Made by a program: the position numbers and the translations under genes
From: Polaromonas sp. UBA5171
Lineage (GTDB): Bacteria > Pseudomonadota > Gammaproteobacteria > Burkholderiales > Burkholderiaceae_C
DNA length: 8,603 nt
Assembly: GCA_002413395.1 (NCBI GenBank)
Contig: DHWX01000111.1
Span: forward strand, 1 to 8,603
Direction of reading: 5' to 3'
The notes under the pieces: generated by a model
What the model was told of the DNA's origin: nothing
Databases searched by the model: none
The model's input: the letters and a program-made list of their open reading frames with translations, nothing else
Shown here: positions 8,143 through 8,603 of the stretch, in pieces
Position numbering within the stretch: position 1 is the first letter of the stretch
Layout: each line of letters starts with the position of its first letter

Positions 8143-8379
8143 AAGGACCGCGCCGCCAAGTCACAAGGTCAACCAGCCACCCCGCCAGTTCAGACGTCAG
8201 CCTTCAGCGGTTGCGCCGATACAGCAAATTTTCCAGCTTCCTCCAGCTCCCGCGCGCTGGGGAGAACAAGACATAATGGAACTTGACTTGCCGTTGATTG
8301 TCGCCACCGGCAGGCCTGTTCCATCTGCAGTTGACGCGCAAAAACGCGAAAATTTCCCGGCCAAAAGCGAATCCCTTGT
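8143..8379. other. Non-coding stretch before the grpE promoter
   Basis: Together with the terminator and heat-shock promoter this belongs to a 347-base gap between the HxlR-type gene and grpE. Open frames exist on both strands here but none has a ribosome binding site and a recognisable protein sequence. Nothing else stands out. Confidence 0.5.
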
Positions 8380-8407
8380 CTTGAAATGGGATTTGCAAGC
8401 CCCAGCT
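8380..8407 (+). promoter_or_regulatory. Sigma-32 (RpoH) heat-shock promoter of grpE
   Basis: CTTGAAA at 8380-8386, a 13-base spacer, then CCCCAGCT at 8400-8407 match the sigma-32 consensus CTTGAAA-N(11-16)-CCCCATNT except for one core base (G in place of T at 8405). Transcription would start at about 8413-8416 and leave a leader of about 28 bases before the grpE ATG. Position ahead of a known heat-shock gene supports it strongly. Confidence 0.8.
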
Positions 8408-8441
8408 AAAAAACTTGTCAGTCTGATTTCTGTCATCGAGC

Positions 8442-8603
8442 ATGTCCAAAAATACACACCCCCATCACAATCAACCCCTTACGGGCGCCCCCAGTCCTGA
8501 AGAGCTGGAAGCCGCGCAGGCAGCCAACGAATTCGACGCGCTGACCGTGGCGCAAGGCGAGGTGGCAGCGCTGCAGGCCAAAAATACGGAGCTGGCAGAC
8601 AGC
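8442..8603 (+). CDS. grpE: GrpE nucleotide-exchange factor, N-terminal part, cut by window edge
   Basis: GrpE is the co-chaperone that releases ADP from DnaK so that substrates are freed. The first 54 residues are visible: a polar disordered N-terminus (MSKNTHPHHNQPLTGAPSPE) followed by the start of the long helix, ending VAALQAKNTELADS. The pattern 'L.AKN.ELAD' directly before the window edge is the entry to the coiled-coil of GrpE, normally continued by 'LRAKAE.EN.RRR'; that continuation lies outside the window. The ATG at 8442 has only a weak ribosome binding site (TCGAG), but it is the first in-frame ATG after the heat-shock promoter and gives the expected N-terminal length. dnaK and dnaJ would be expected beyond the edge. 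Identity rests on a short stretch plus the promoter. Confidence 0.75.
   Translation, partial: MSKNTHPHHNQPLTGAPSPEELEAAQAANEFDALTVAQGEVAALQAKNTELADS

Noticed and set aside
8204..8449. Minus-strand frame of 81 codons before grpE
   Set aside because: It starts inside the grpE N-terminus, has no ribosome binding site, and covers the heat-shock promoter. I could not link it to any family.
8027..8500. Plus-strand frame of 157 codons from inside the HxlR-type gene into grpE
   Set aside because: It crosses a good terminator and a sigma-32 promoter, overlaps two real genes in another frame, and is Pro/Arg/Gln-rich without a domain.

Overview
The window looks like a chromosomal piece of a betaproteobacterium, most likely order Burkholderiales and family Comamonadaceae (Rhodoferax/Polaromonas-like). 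This rests on remembered protein families, not a search: the DnaG N-terminus, a very long Lys/Ala/Pro-rich RpoD N-terminus, and a GrpE start of the type seen in that family. Coding regions of the right half are GC-rich; the stretch at about 2100-2300 is clearly more AT-rich.

Left part (1-2061, all minus strand) is accessory DNA. Reading in the direction of transcription it holds a four-helix membrane protein of unknown function (2061-1558), a decayed IS1380-type transposase 3' end (about 1525-1193), a decayed IS3-type transposase 3' end with a probable element terminus (1179-1051), a small DsrE-type protein (1037-681), a DUF202 membrane protein (667-260), a short frame interrupted by an amber codon (188-36), and the first 24 codons of an unrecognised protein that runs off the left edge (72-1). 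The last four are closely spaced and all but the interrupted frame look intact, so they probably form one operon. The IS3-type terminus lies only 13 bases before the DsrE start codon, so the operon's original promoter region appears to have been replaced by insertion-sequence DNA.

The middle (2062-2646) is mostly non-coding. It contains a perfect 9-bp inverted repeat and, on the minus strand, a small membrane-protein gene whose C-terminal half resembles DUF3309.

Right part (2647-8603, plus strand) is core chromosome: dnaG (primase), rpoD (primary sigma factor), an orphan HxlR-type regulator with its own terminator, and the start of grpE behind a near-consensus heat-shock (sigma-32) promoter. 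dnaG-rpoD is the classic macromolecular-synthesis pairing: primer synthesis for replication and the main transcription initiation factor. grpE would open a heat-shock chaperone operon beyond the right edge.

The most notable anomaly is a one-base frameshift in dnaG, exactly between the two halves of the zinc site. Removing one base at 2783 restores a textbook primase sequence, so a sequencing or assembly error is likely but must be checked. I found no convincing novel defence or mobile system, CRISPR array, tRNA or rRNA. The most open biological questions are the DsrE/DUF202/membrane-protein cluster and the roughly 345-base dnaG-rpoD gap.
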